Made by a program: the position numbers and the translations under genes | In this document: in pieces, positions 1 through 12,042 of the stretch | How positions within the stretch are numbered: the stretch's first letter is position 1 | Layout: each line of letters starts with the position of its first letter | Source: Sambucus nigra | Taxonomy: Eukaryota; Streptophyta; Magnoliopsida; Dipsacales; Adoxaceae | Assembly (NCBI GenBank): GCA_949130495.1 | Contig: OX422213.1 | Coordinates: 57,572,678-57,636,677 of the forward strand | Length of the DNA: 64,000 bases | Direction of reading: 5' to 3' | Notes under the pieces: generated by a model | The model's database searches: none | What the model saw: the letters and a program-made list of their open reading frames with translations, nothing else | Told to the model about the DNA's origin: nothing

Positions 1-448
1 TTTTAGGTGTCCAGCCACAGGGATGCCATGTATGATGATTTCATTCCAAAGACTCGGAGCTGTTGCACAGTGGATGCTTACAGGATTTTGACTAGATGAT
101 ATCTCTCATTCAGATCTAGTACAGGACCTCAAACTATTCTATGTATGGACTTGTGGTCCGGTATCAGTCTCAGATGTTTAGTTTCAGATTAGTGGTTTGT
201 TCTTGTTCTATGGTTGTTTGGTATTTTTAGTCGATGGTTTATTCGGTATTACTCTTATTCTTTTGTACCTTTACTTTGTTGATTGGGTTATGGTACATGA
301 TTATTTTTACTTTGTTCCGCATGATTGATTTATCTGTTTTAAGAAAGATAAAATTTGGCACCGGTCTAATTTTACTTAGGGGATTAGTAATTAAAAAGTT
401 TTCGACAGTGGCCTGATCACCTGATGTTTAATTAGGCGGGGTGTCACA
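1..448 (+). repeat. 3' part of a gypsy LTR (B-like family), left end outside window
   Basis: The block starts in TTTTAGGTGTCCAGCCAC and ends in a GGCGGGGTGTCACA terminus, the usual CA end of an LTR. It parallels 18892-19395 for most of its length (same opening, same GGATGCTT.TAGGATTT word, same TTTCGACAGTG word near the end). It also matches the reverse complement of 26283-26425, part of element B's 5' LTR. No priming site or gag follows, so this is a solo-LTR tail or a fragment. The strand is set by the CA end lying on the right. The start lies outside the window. Confidence 0.65.
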
Positions 449-1017
449 AAAGTTTTAAATATTGGAGACTCGAAAGTGAATCAAAAGTGTAATCATCAGT
501 GTACATATTTCTGGTGGATTCATTGCTTCTGGAGGAAGATCAATTCCAAGTTTGAAGTCCATGAATCAAAAGTGTAATCGTATTCATCAAAGTCCATGGA
601 TTTTGTTCTCAAATCATAATGTAAGAAGGATGAGTGAGATATTGGGTGAAATACTACCTTTGAATACTACCTTCTATGATGGTCGTCGTGCGGCATAAGT
701 AGCGGTCGATAGGTGTGTTGAGATATGGTTAATGTGAGAGAAAGAGAGAGAGTGGGTCGAATGAAAGGGAGAGAATGGGTCGATTGAAAGAGCCGTGTGA
801 GGGGTGGATTTTGGGGAAATTTGGGAGGAGAGAGGGGGTAATGAGAGTAAGAGTACCACTTTACCCTTTTTTGAATTTAGAAGAAGAGTGGGATATAAAT
901 TTGAGGGTAGGAAAAGAGGGGGAATCTAAATAATTGAGGGGAAAAATAGGTAATGCAAAAGAACTCATAAAGATGACATCATTCTTCTATTTTATGACAT
1001 ACAAAAGTTTCCTACTT

Positions 1018-1021
<4 letters not shown>
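449..1021. other. non-coding, GA-rich; no gene seen
   Basis: No supported gene. A word near GAATCAAAAGTGTAATC occurs twice (about 478 and 562). The 720-960 part is rich in GAGAGA and GAGGGG runs. Its right edge (about 885-955) is roughly inverted relative to 1170-1225, so the TA microsatellite between could sit at the tip of an imperfect fold-back. Confidence 0.5.

Positions 1022-1060
<39 letters not shown>
1022..1060. repeat. (TA)n microsatellite
   Basis: An almost pure TA dinucleotide run of about 39 bp with one TG interruption. Confidence 0.95.
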
Positions 1061-4000
1061 AATAATAAGTTATAATGGTGTTTTCACTATTCATAAGATG
1101 GGAAGACACTTCACGGTTCAGATCGAAGACAACGAGGCAACGATCCAATGGTTGGAATTAAAATACCCCTCTTACCATATTTGTCCCTTACATATTTGAG
1201 TTCCCCCTCTTTTTTAAACCTTCATTTTCTTTGCTTCCCTACCCAAAATTCTAATACGCGAACAAAATTGGAAATTAACCCTTGGTGCCAAATACGAATT
1301 ACATAAGCCCACGTTCTCTCCCCCCGTCCCTCATTTCACAAGCATAACATCTTTATCTCTCATTGTATCAATTTCTCCCATTACTTCATCTGCACCCAAA
1401 CAAAATCTACTCCGCCTGCCTCAACCCCAACTGCCACACCTCTTTCCTCGCTGCACCGAACCTCTCTCCTTGCCACCACTCCTCTCTCCGTGTCGCCTCT
1501 TCTCTCAGGGCATGTTTTGAATGGTTTTTATTTTAGGGGTTTATGGTTTCGATTTTAGGTTTAATCGATTTTAGATTTATCATTTTAAGGGTTTATGTTT
1601 GTGATTATACGATTTTTGCCTTTTTTATTTTAGGGTTTTGTAATTGATTCAAGGGTGTTTTAATTTAGGGTTTTTTAATGATTTAAGTTATATATATATA
1701 CACTCTCTCAGTATTTCACTTTTTTTTTTGTTTTGCAGGTACTTATTTGATCTATTTTCATTTCTGATGTTCAAAACATAGCGGGCATTTTATATATATA
1801 GGTATTTCACCCGCGCATTGAGCTTCAACATTGAATTGAATGTAATATTTTGCAGGTATACTCTTTGTTATATCTTGATTCTCTTTCTCACCACCTACCA
1901 CATTGTTTTTTGTATTTATTAAACCTTTTTAGTTTTGTTCTATTCAATATTTTTTGAAATTGTTCGAGTTACACTTGGGTTTCTAAATTTTGTAATAGCA
2001 TTAGTATTCAATTTATATTTTTTAGTAGCATTTGTATTCAATTTGAAACATATAGTTTTGTCAGAAGTTTTTCAAGTATAGAAATCATGTGTGTGCGCCT
2101 AATTTTCTTTGCTTTTCTTTCATTCTATAGGTATTTCGGGGATGCAAGAGGTTCTCCCAGTGTAGTTTATTTATTTTGGGGATCTTATTTATTTTAGGTA
2201 AATTCGGTATTCAATTTTAGTTCGCAAAGGAAATTGATGTAATTTATATCAATGTTTCGTGTGTAAGAGAAATTTTTATGTGAATGTTAATTATTCTCTT
2301 TTATGTTTTGATTATATTCAATAATGTCTTACTCATTAGTTTCTACCCATGTTATGCTACTGAAGAAGGGATAAGTTAGATGTATTACTTATTTTTGGAA
2401 CTGTAAATCTAAATTGAAACTTTTGGATTTGGATTTTGGCATTCAAGATCCCAGTTACTCTTTCCAGTGTTCTATTCAACTTTGTGTTCACCTTTTTATG
2501 TTTATTTGGTTTAAGGAGCTTTTATTCTTTTATATTTATCTACCTCTCTGTGATGTATTGATTATTGGTAAGCCTATTTTGATTGTAATCTCATGTTAAT
2601 GTTTTATTTGAGGATTGTGTTAAGACAGACTATATACGTGCTTTGATGGAGCATGGATGTTGTAGTTTTTCTCTCACAACTATGATATTGCGACACATTA
2701 TGAAATGAAGAATGAAGAAAGCCTTAAATTGTTGCTAAAGTTTTTTATTTTAATTTTTTTTAGACATGGTTCCATGATATTATGATCAAATGTTGTAAAT
2801 TGATGTGTATGGGACTACAGTGTAAAAGGTCATGTTCATCACTATATGGACTATTTAAGATGGTGGTAGTTCTTCGATTTATTTTATTAAATGGTTATTT
2901 TTTCATTGAAGTTTAAAATGACCCCCTCTAAACATAGTTGTATTTTGTGCTAGGAACACCAACAGCATTACCTATATTGGAATCCTCTCCATTGGTCTTC
3001 AGATATATGGCCAACAGATGAAGTTAATTGATTGTTTTTTAACTTTTAGTTTAATTTGTTACGCGTGTGTATTTTTTTATAAGATCAGTGTGCTCTTATA
3101 TCCATAACTATTTATTTCTACATTTAGATTTTGTGTTGATGTTTATTCGATAATAAATCCATATAAGTTGTGTTTTATATATGATGGCTCGAAATGCTTT
3201 AGTTAAATAATGCCAGGAGAGTACAAAGGCAACTCATAATTGTAACTGCAAGTACATTTTCTTTTCTTTTCATTTTAATGTTTTGTTGTCTACGTGTTTG
3301 ATAAAATGCCTATTGTGTATTTTACCCATATAGTCGGACCTGACATTTTTCTGTCTCCCTCCCATGCTCTTTAATGAGATCTGCAAACAAACCATATAAC
3401 AACCACTAATGCATTCGCTGTATTGGAGTAATATTTTTTGTATGGTTTGCTGAAAACAGACAATATCTTAGAATAAGTGGGTTAAGGAGTTATTTTTGTA
3501 TCATAGACCTATACAAAAATGGACACTAATTCCTACATAGACAATCGTTTTGTTTCAATCTTTTTTTTTGCATTTTAGTATGTGTGAGAGAGACGACCTA
3601 TGTGGGAATGCGAATGATCAGTGTCTGTTTTCCCATTCGGATCCATACTTTCTTGCAAGTTTGGTGTTCAAAATTATAAATGGTTCCTCATTAATATACA
3701 TCTATGCCCACATAAAATTTCTTTCAATTTTAATCTATTTTCCCCCCTATAGAGGTAGTTTGAATCCAGATGCTAGGTCCCCTCAAAATTATAGATGGTT
3801 GAGTTGGTGGTACTGGAAATTCGTAATAGAATCTAATTCAATTCTTAATGAAGATCTGACCCGATTATTGGTTTTGAATGCAACAATTGCCTAGACCGCG
3901 GTCCATAATGATCTTACTACAGTAATGTATCATTTCCTTAGCAGTGTTCATATCATGTATCTGCGCTGCAGCTCATGTTTTAAAAGTTCTACAAAGATGA

Positions 4001-4750
4001 TCTTACTACAGGAATGTATCATTGCCTTTCTTGGTGCCTATAAACATGGTGTTGTCTTTTCTTGGTTCCTTTCTTGGTGTTAAAGTAAAGACAAAAAATT
4101 TATTTGATTTAAGGCTGTTTGTATAGAGCACAAACAACTACATAGTGTAGTACAATTGATACGACTTGAGTGCTAACTCAAGAAGATTGAATTATTAGGC
4201 CTGGAAACCAAAGAGGAAATGAGCTTTGTCAGGTAAACGATTATTTGAATAGCTTAGTGAGGTACACAAAAAAAAATCCCGCTTGAAATCGTTGATGTCT
4301 ATGTCTATTAAGATATAATTTGATTCCAATTTAGTAAGATATGCTTAGTTGTTTCACTGAAAAAAATATATAAGAGTACTTGAATGCAGTCATCTCACCA
4401 AAGGCACATGCCATCATAGTCATCAAACTTGGGCAAAGATGTAGATCCTAATAGGATGTGTGATTGATCACGTTCATCAAACTCCAACTCTCTTCATCTA
4501 TGCCGGATTCTAATCCCAATATTCATGAGTAAACGTGATGAAAAGTTTGATTTTATTCTCTTATAGTGTTTATGATTTTGATTTAATTATATTGCTCACA
4601 TCTGATGCATCTGTGTCAACCCTAAATAATGACCTTGAAGAGGCAATGCCTTGGATGGTAAGTTCTTAGTCTGTACTTTAATTAACGTGCTTGCCTATGT
4701 CTCCTTTCCTTATGTTCTTCTACTCCATGTGATATTTTACCCTATATGTT
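1061..4750. other. non-coding, intron-like region; possible remains of a transcribed unit
   Basis: About 1300-1510 is C/T-rich like a plant 5' untranslated leader. It is followed by T-rich sequence with several polypyrimidine-AG sites directly followed by GT (about 1738, 1856 and 2131). No conserved protein frame is visible. A 114-codon open frame at 3550-3894 matches no family I know and lies in AT-rich DNA. A word around GATCTTACTACAG.AATGTATCATT occurs twice (about 3909 and 3999), a small direct duplication. This could be a decayed host gene or a long non-coding RNA locus; the sequence does not decide. Confidence 0.35.
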
Positions 4751-4753
4751 CTT

Positions 4754-5769
4754 CATTGGGTTAGGTGGGACTTAATCTGTCTACCTAAACAAGAAGGTGG
4801 TCTAGGACTTAGAAATATCTACTCAGTGGTTGAAGTAGCAAAAGTCAAATTGGCATGTATTTTTAAAGAAGCTAGAAGACTTTGGGCTCAGCTTATGAAG
4901 AGAAAATATTCAAATCTAGGAATTCAAATGGTTCTATGACTTTCAGGAGAATTCAATCATTTTGGGAGATGGTAGATTCCAAATGAGTCTTGATTGGCAA
5001 TGAATTAGTGTTGAAACCTTCTACAAATGAATCATTCAGCTTTGCCTCTGCCTATTAGCAAGTCAGACCTCACAAACTTTCTTCGTTGGATTTTAAATTC
5101 ATTTGGCATATGAAAATCCCCCCTAATATTTCTCTATTTATGTGGAAAGACCTTGCAGAAAGAGTTACAGTAGATGAGCTTATTTAAACTGTTGGAGTTA
5201 GAATGGTAGATGTCACTGTTGTAAGTCTGCAATACTAACAATAAATCATCTTCTTATTTCTGGGCCAGTAGCATCAAAAATCTGGGAGGTGTTTAAAAGA
5301 ATAATGGGAATCAGGTATTTACCTAACTAAGTTCATGGAGTCTTAATACACTGGTGGTTGTAGGCAGGTAGAGTAAAGATATCTAAGTGACTTTATCAGG
5401 ATATCCCAATGAGTATAATATGGGAGTTTTGGCTGAATAGGAATAAATCAAAATTTGATGGTAAGATAATGTATTCAAATATCATTGTGAAAAAAGTGAT
5501 ATATTGAATTTCAGATCTTACTAATCTAATCAAATTCAAAGAGGGTGAAGAAGAGTTAAGAAGTTCTACATCGGTTCAATATCACAGAGGCTCAAATGCC
5601 ATATTTGATTAAGATGCATGTTCAATGGGAGAGGCCATCTCTAGGGAGAATGAATCTTAATATCGCAGCTTATCAAAGTAATCAGTTTCACATGGGATCA
5701 GGGGCTATTTTAAGGAATGATCAAGGCATCCTTATATGGCTTCGCCATATATTATTCTTATCAAAATAA
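4754..5769 (+). pseudogene. LINE (non-LTR retrotransposon) ORF2 3' fragment, decayed
   Basis: Conceptual translation gives, in order, the hallmarks of the C-terminal part of a plant LINE reverse transcriptase ORF. They are W-D-L-I-C-L-P-K-Q-E-G-G-L-G-L-R just after 4754, a GDGRF-like word near 4965, a zf-RVT type W-H-M-K-I-P-P...F-M-W-K block at about 5100-5165, and an RNase H-like start near 5610-5730 ending G-S-G-A-I-L-R-N-D-Q-G. The reading frame is broken by stops (for example after about 4936) and frame changes. The RT catalytic core and endonuclease are missing, which fits a 5'-truncated insertion. No poly(A) tail or target duplication is recognisable. Confidence 0.8.
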
Positions 5770-8700
5770 TTTGTTCTATCTACCTATTTTTAGCAACTCA
5801 GTAGTTGTTAAAATGTGTGCTGGTAGTGTTGCCAAGATTTTACCCAGTAGTTGTTAATGTTTTATGTGTATTTTTCTTTTCTAAATAAGACCTTGCTAAG
5901 CCTGTTTAGGTACACTAGATTAGGTATATCATATGTTCTGTTTGGGTACATTATATTTAGGTACATACATTACATATCAGGTAAATTATATTTAGGTACA
6001 TATATTAGGTATATCATATGTTCTATTTGGGTGCATTGTATTCTTGTTATATTCATAGTAGTTTTGTCATATTTTTTATCGTTATACAATTGTCTAATAA
6101 GGAACACTACTCAGTACCTATAAATTCTCGAGTTGCAACACAAGTTTGCATATGTTTTCATAATATGTTGTTAATGTTTTAAGCCCATTGGAAGGGACAT
6201 GTATGCAAGAATTTGGGTATTTGGGTCAATACAACTGACATTTGTGCTCTGTTTAGTTATTCATTTTTTTCACGTTTTCATCAAATGGACAACCTCTCGA
6301 CTCCACTCTTATATGTTTTTAGTTTATTTTTCCTATGCTTTTTATTTGTTCATTAGTTTTATTTCACACATAATATTATTTTCTTCCTATTTGCTACCTA
6401 ATTGGAATTGCATGTTGGTATGCATTTTTGCACCGAAGGAAGAATACTGTTAAGGGAAAAAAGTAATTTGATGTTTAACCATGAATCATATACATTTAAT
6501 ATGAAGGCTAAGGTTTTTAGGTGTAGTAGATTCAACTAAGTCATTGTTATGCGTACATTTGTGTATCTATAGATGCATTCGGGGATCGCAAAAAATTTAT
6601 TGCTTATATCTCCATTAAGTTTAAAGCTACATTATTAGTGTCAAATCTATGCCACAATTAAGTTTGAAGCAAAAACTCAAGGCGCTGATATAAAGTTATT
6701 TTGTATGTGTATTAATGATGTAGGTTTTGGAGGTGATGCTTAATCAACAACTGATGATATAAGACCTTAAACTTGGTTAGATGGGGATGCGACAACATGG
6801 TAAGCACACTTTGTTTTTTTCTCTTCTCTTTCATTCGATATTTTTAACTTTTGCTACCGATTATTATTAATTTCACTTTCGGATCATTGTGCATAGCATT
6901 GGAAATACATCATGGGCGATTTTTTTTCCTAGCGTGTAAACTTCTTTTTGTAAACAATATGATCCCAAGTTTGTGATTTTGCTATATATTCTGAATGTTT
7001 TATATTTATTACATGTTCAATACTCTTTTAAACATATCATTATGGTTTTATTTAATTAATACCTTTTTATAATCCGTTAACGGTTGGTTTGAAATTCTAA
7101 GCAGCTAATCATGGTTTCAAAAGTTGTTGCTACAGGATGAACAAGTTATTGCTGCTATAGGATGGACAAGTTGCTGCTGCTACGTTCGTCTCTATGGACA
7201 ATCAGTTTCTACTATAGGATGGACAAGCTCGCAATATTGTGGTGGTAAGAAATGGTATGAAATCAGCATTGTTTGTGTGACTTGAAGCACACATATAACC
7301 GATGATGAATTCAGGTGAAAAGTTAAATTGGATTAGTAAATCTACATTGGTTTAGCAGGTTAGATTTTTTCTTTGATCAGATCATTGTTTGATTTTGTTT
7401 AGATATTAGGTGTGTAACCTAAATTTTAGTCTTCCATGTTGATTTTTATTTTATTTTGAACGAGTCGCATAATTTTATCTTTATTTAAAATGAATAGATT
7501 TCATTTACTATTTTCCATTGATCCTCTCTATATTTGCAATGAAAACATGATTATTGAATCTCTGTTGGTTTGCTACCTATTGTATTTATTTTCTTAGATT
7601 GTTTAATTTACGCCCCATCTATTCGTATTTACTCAGTTGTAAGGTCTCTAAATCTAATTTGTTTTTGGTTGTGCCAATATGATTATGGTGTTAAGTTGTT
7701 CTCTATCTGCTTTGGATTGATAAGTTGATTTTCTATAATCATATATACCATTCAGTAGTGTATATCACCAACATGGTATTTGATCATATACCGTTTAGTG
7801 GTTTATATCTCGTGAATTAGTTTGTGCATGCAATCCTTCTTCATCATTCTTTTGGGTTATCAATGGGAAACTATTATCTCATTTTTAACATTGTTATTCT
7901 TTTCCGTGTTTGTTATACCACATCTGAACAGGTTAATATATCTCATTTTTAACACCATTTCGTGTACTCTAATTATTGGTGTTTTCAAGTAACTTATCGA
8001 GTGGTTTTAAACTTTATGTTGAGTTTTGGCATTCCAGTGATTATTGATATATTGTTCATATAACTTTTGGAATATAGAGTTTCTTGAATCATAACTTGAT
8101 ATTTTTATTCTAGCTCTTTAAGTTACGAAAATAAGAGATTATTGATTGTTTAAATGAATGAAGTTACTTATCACGTGGTTTTAAAGTTTATGTCGAGTTT
8201 TGATCCTTTTTTTGTTAGTGAGGCTTACGCCTCAATACACCTTGATGCTTACGCCTTACCTCGCTGAAGCCAAAACACATAGACTTGAAATATCTTTGAT
8301 AATTGATTCCTATAATAGTGTAAATCACCAGTCCATTTTCATAGACTTAAAGGATCTATAAAACAATTTAATGTCTATTAAGCCCCAAGTTCTTTCAGTT
8401 TGATTCTTTTTTTATAAGAATTTAATCTTTTTAAGTGCTTAATATTGACTTTTGGTTCAAATTAAGGGCTAAAGTACTCAATAATTAAATGAGAATGTGT
8501 GGAAGGATGAGGAAAATCATTAGTCTGGAAGAAGGGTTAAATATGTTGGAAGTGGTATTGTAAAGGCCAAGATGAAGTTTTGTTAGATGAACTTAGACTT
8601 TTTAAATATTTTTGAATATATCGTTATCCCTTAAGCAGGGTGGATAGTCCAATAAACAAAGGTGACTATGTCCATTTAAAAAAAAAAATGATATTTTTCC

Positions 8701-8915
8701 CTGATTCTATGTAATTGAGTATATTTGGATTATGTTGCTTATCCGAGGTCCAAAGCAGACTATTTGCTTTGCTGGAATAATTTTTTACTCTTAAACAGGG
8801 TGGATAGTCATGTAAACAAATGAAACTTTGCCCAATTTTTTTAAAAATTGTTCACACATTTGTATTGCAAATAAAATTTTATGACTTAAATTTAAACGAG
8901 TCAATACTTTAGAAA
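5770..8915. other. AT-rich intergenic DNA, no gene supported
   Basis: Open frames at 5851-6123 and 6199-6453 are low-complexity, hydrophobic translations of AT-rich DNA and look spurious. About 5915-6040 holds a tandem duplication (GGTATATCATATGTTCT twice). A short splice-like context (ATG GTAAGC) lies near 6800. A GCTTACGCCT word occurs twice at 8224-8256. An approximately 30-bp word containing CAGGGTGGATAGTC occurs twice (about 8636 and 8796). Confidence 0.4.
7123..7229. repeat. short tandem repeat, about 25-bp unit
   Basis: Two adjacent copies of a unit reading GCTACAGGATGAACAAGTT or GCTATAGGATGGACAAGTT (7123-7147 and 7148-7172), plus a third at 7206-7229 after a diverged spacer. Confidence 0.8.
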
Positions 8916-10134
8916 TCTACACTTATAATAAAAAAACATTTATTATTTATTTTAGAAACGACTTTATATTTTTCAAAATTATATGCGTGCCTTTGGACAT
9001 TTATTTTACAAATGACTTTCAAAATTTTGGCCGCTTCGCGATTGTATACTTTGGAAATTTTCAGCGTCCCTTTAGGCACGGGCATACCTGTGACAACCTA
9101 TGATCCAAAATAAGGGGTGGCCAGCCCGATACTCCAATATAGAGGAATCATGGATGGAATCATTTTCAACATCACAACAATAAAATAAGTATACGGGAAA
9201 ACCACCCAATAATTTAGAAAACGGGATGCCAAAAATTTAGTTTTATTACAAGTTAAGAAAATAATTTAAACAACCCAATCTGAAGAGAAAGTGGAATTCC
9301 AAAAGAACTTATATTACATCCATAACAAATATATAATAAGAGGATCGAATATGCTGTCGGTCAATAGTTACATATAACGTATTACAACAGTTTAATAATT
9401 TATGTAATACATTCATTCAACAGTTACAAAAGTTTGGGCCACACACCCGAGTGAAAGACCCGATCATATCAAGACTACAAAAATGAAGTCGTCTAACAAC
9501 ACATCCTGTAATATCCACAAAATCTTACAGCTCCTCAAAAGCATTGGAGTAGGAATATCAAAACGGGCGCCCTTGCGGCGGAGCACTCAAGCGGATACAA
9601 ATTCATGCACAACAAGGAAAATGAACGGGTCAGGGCCCGATTTTATGTGATTATAATATGAATAAGAAGCATGACAATTATGAACAGTTAATCATAAATA
9701 ATGAAGATGAGAGTCCAACAACATAATCTCAAAGTATAATAAGACAATTTAAGGGATTATACTTTTATTTAATTATGCAAGAGGATATAATTAGACAACA
9801 TTAATTAAAGTCCCCAACATTTTACCAATTCTTTTCATCTTTCCGTTTCTTATCAGGAATATAATTGTTGTCATATGCACTTATGGAATTTCTCATATTT
9901 CAAGTCAGACTTGATTTAGAATGGTTATATTCTTATACATATAACGATTATAAGACCGCCCCTTCGAGTTTACCCACTGGGTGCGCCCCTAAATGACTAT
10001 CTTCTTTCAGGGCGTATCAAACAAGACAACCTGGGCCCTGACGCACGTCGGGAAGTGGCCATATGCAAGTGAGTGAGTCATAACCACTCCCAAAATTACC
10101 TCACTAATGCAGAATAAAACATATAACAATCCCG

Positions 10135-10229
10135 CATATGGCCGAGGACTATAGTCTCCCTGCGTTCATTAGTCAGGAGACATCACCTCATGTGTGAGCT
10201 TCCCTTATGATAGCATTTAGAGAGGTGTG
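10135..10229 (-). promoter_or_regulatory. LTR block conserved between families A, B and E (copy in A 3' LTR)
   Basis: On the minus strand it reads CACCTCTCTAAAT..CTATCATA.GGGAAG, then CTAATGAACGCAGGG and GGCCATATG. Element E's LTR (43073-43168) matches along the whole block. Element B's LTR (about 19971-20055) keeps the CTATCAT and CTAACGAATGCAGGG words. It lies about 1.5 kb from the LTR start in A and E. Function unknown. Confidence 0.65.
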
Positions 10230-10675
10230 TTTAAGTAAATTAGCATTTACCATATTAATCTCATTTTCACTTTCATTCTTACATATGTGTGTTTCATTTA
10301 ATTTGAAACCATAATAATTGTATATTCTCATTTGTATTCATCGTACTATGTCCCGAATTATTCTACAAAAGGGTCACAATATTTTTACAAGTCACAAGGT
10401 TTTATATGCCTCAATTGAGCCCCTAAAGTCTCCAAATATGGCTTACAACTCCTAAACTCCTAATAATGTACTAAAGGGAAGAAAATCCCTAACCTCAATT
10501 TGTACACCTCCGAAATAAGCCTCGTTTAACCCATTCCTAATGTAGTGTAATGACTCAAATTAACTAAAACTCTAGGACTCTAAGTTTACTTCATATAAGA
10601 AGGTTCCTAAGTCCTAAACCTAAAGGAAATGGTTGGAATTAAGCTAAGAAAAATCACCCAAAAGTGCAGGGTTTT

Positions 10676-10871
10676 CGAATCGATTCGGCCTGGCCAAATT
10701 GATTCGGTCATAAAAGCGAATCGATTCGGACCATCCGAATCGATTCGGTCAGGAAATATGGGTTTCTCCATAATTGTCGAATTGATTCGGATAGTCCGAA
10801 TCGATTCGGCCCATTCGGACCTGTAAACTACCCCATGGGCGAATCGATTCAGACAAGCCGAATCGATTCGG
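10676..10871. repeat. array of eight CGAATCGATTCGG palindromes in four pairs
   Basis: Copies start at 10676, 10695, 10717, 10736, 10778, 10797, 10840 and 10859. Within each of the four pairs the start-to-start distance is exactly 19 bp. The core GAATCGATTC is a perfect dyad; two copies carry AATTGATT and one ends CAG. The array lies 0.85-1.05 kb inside the LTR, downstream of the TATA-like site, so it is probably in transcribed LTR sequence. Confidence 0.9.
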
Positions 10872-11703
10872 CCCTGCGAATTTCCCAAGTTTGGCTATGG
10901 AGTCTTGGACTCTTAAATTTCCCCACTCCAATCTACCCAAATCAAGATCATTTATTGCAACCAACGAATTATTAATGCATCTAACAACACTGATTTTCAT
11001 CAATAAACATCCAAATCAATCTCCAAGGGTTCAAAACCCATAAATCCATAAAAACCCTAACTTTGTTAAACCATAACTAATACCCAACTATCAATACAAA
11101 TTATTCATCTTAAACCATATATTAGCAAGTAGAAAACTTGCCTTGGTGTAGGAATCTCAGATTTTCTTGTAGTAGCAACAATCTCCATGCTTGAATCTCT
11201 CTATTTTCTTCTTTCTCTCTAAAGTTCTCTTCCTCTCTCTCTTTCTCTCTAGGTTAACAAATGCACTTAAGAGAAATAAATGAAAATGCAAGACTTAAAA
11301 ATAGTGGCTCAAGTCTAAATTCCAACATAAATGATTAATATCGTGATAAAATGACTCGCAACTACACATTTAAGCTATAACGAGTCAAAAGTTCCCAATA
11401 CATAAAAATACAATATGTCACTTATTTCGACTATCTCGCACATTTCGGGACTAACTATGCCCTCCAAATTATCATTTGGAAATTTTATAACTCATTTCAA
11501 GTTTCGGTTTCATTTTAAACCATAAATGTCATTTAAATCTTTTGACACAATAAAACACAATATGGTGATATTTATCTACACATAAGGTAAATATGAAACA
11601 TTTTAGTAAATATTAACTTTTATCTTCATTACATTAATACTTACTCCATATTCCAGTATTTTATATAATTACATCACACAGTAAGCAAATATAAAATAGG
11701 TTC

Positions 11704-12030
11704 TCAAAAGCGAGGGTTGTTACGTACTCCCCCCCTTATGAGGAAATTTTTCCCCCAAAATTCAGGCGTACCTTGTATAAAGAGATGCAAATACTTTTCC
11801 TGCATATCATCTTCGCGTTCCCATGTTGATTCCTTTGCGTTGTGATGACTCCATTGGACTCGCACCAAGGGCACCACTCGAGACCTCAACCTACATTCCC
11901 TATGCTCTAAAATAGCAACCGGTTGTTCTTCATATGAGATGTCGGGTTGCAAGTCAATATCCTCAAAAGGGATATGCCAAAGGGCACCTTCACACCTCTT
12001 ATACTTCTTCAAAGAGGAGATATGCAACAA
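11704..12030 (-). pseudogene. Element A integrase C-terminal tail with chromodomain
   Basis: The frame starts M-L-H-I-S-S-L-K-K-Y and carries a chromodomain-like block: V-A-I-L-E-H-R-E-C-R-L-R-S-R near residue 38, then V-R-V-Q-W-S-H-H-N-A-K-E-S-T-W-E-R-E near residue 57. Chromodomains of this class bias integration towards heterochromatin. It shares the frame of the integrase segment to its right, with a stop between at about 12040. Downstream it reads through the polypurine tract and ends about 20 bp inside the 3' LTR (stop at 11704), so the last residues are LTR-encoded. Confidence 0.85.
11725..11738 (-). promoter_or_regulatory. Element A polypurine tract
   Basis: The minus strand reads ATAAGGGGGGGAGTA immediately before the 3' LTR. 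It would prime plus-strand DNA synthesis. It lies inside the pol reading frame, which runs on into the LTR. Confidence 0.85.
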
Positions 12031-12042
12031 ATCATGAATTTT

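Larger units (their letters stand above)
9089..11724 (-). repeat. Element A 3' LTR (complete, 2636 bp)
   Basis: Boundaries come from the TSD at 9084-9088 on one side and the polypurine tract at 11725 on the other. The inner terminus on the minus strand reads CGTAACAACC where the 5' LTR reads TGTAACAACC, one terminal mutation. A weak TATA-like CTATTTTTAAG (minus) lies about 420 bp in, followed by a GA-rich leader (11165-11260). A palindrome array follows at 10676-10871, then a block shared with the LTRs of B and E at 10135-10229. The array and block are annotated separately. Confidence 0.9.

Noticed and set aside
3550..3894. 114-codon open frame with several Cys and Trp residues
   Set aside because: No recognised family, AT-rich surroundings, no supporting splice or promoter context beyond chance; left as unproven.
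5851..6453. two hydrophobic open frames that look like membrane proteins
   Set aside because: Translation of TTT/ATT-rich repeats; the DNA itself holds a tandem duplication, and no family motif is present.
10676..10871. CRISPR-like array of regularly spaced short repeats
   Set aside because: Units are self-complementary 13-mers with 6-49 bp gaps inside a plant LTR; no cas genes and a eukaryotic context.
10607..11003. open frames on both strands with repeated N-R-F/E-S-I-R words
   Set aside because: Caused by the CGAATCGATTCGG palindrome array, which translates alike on both strands.
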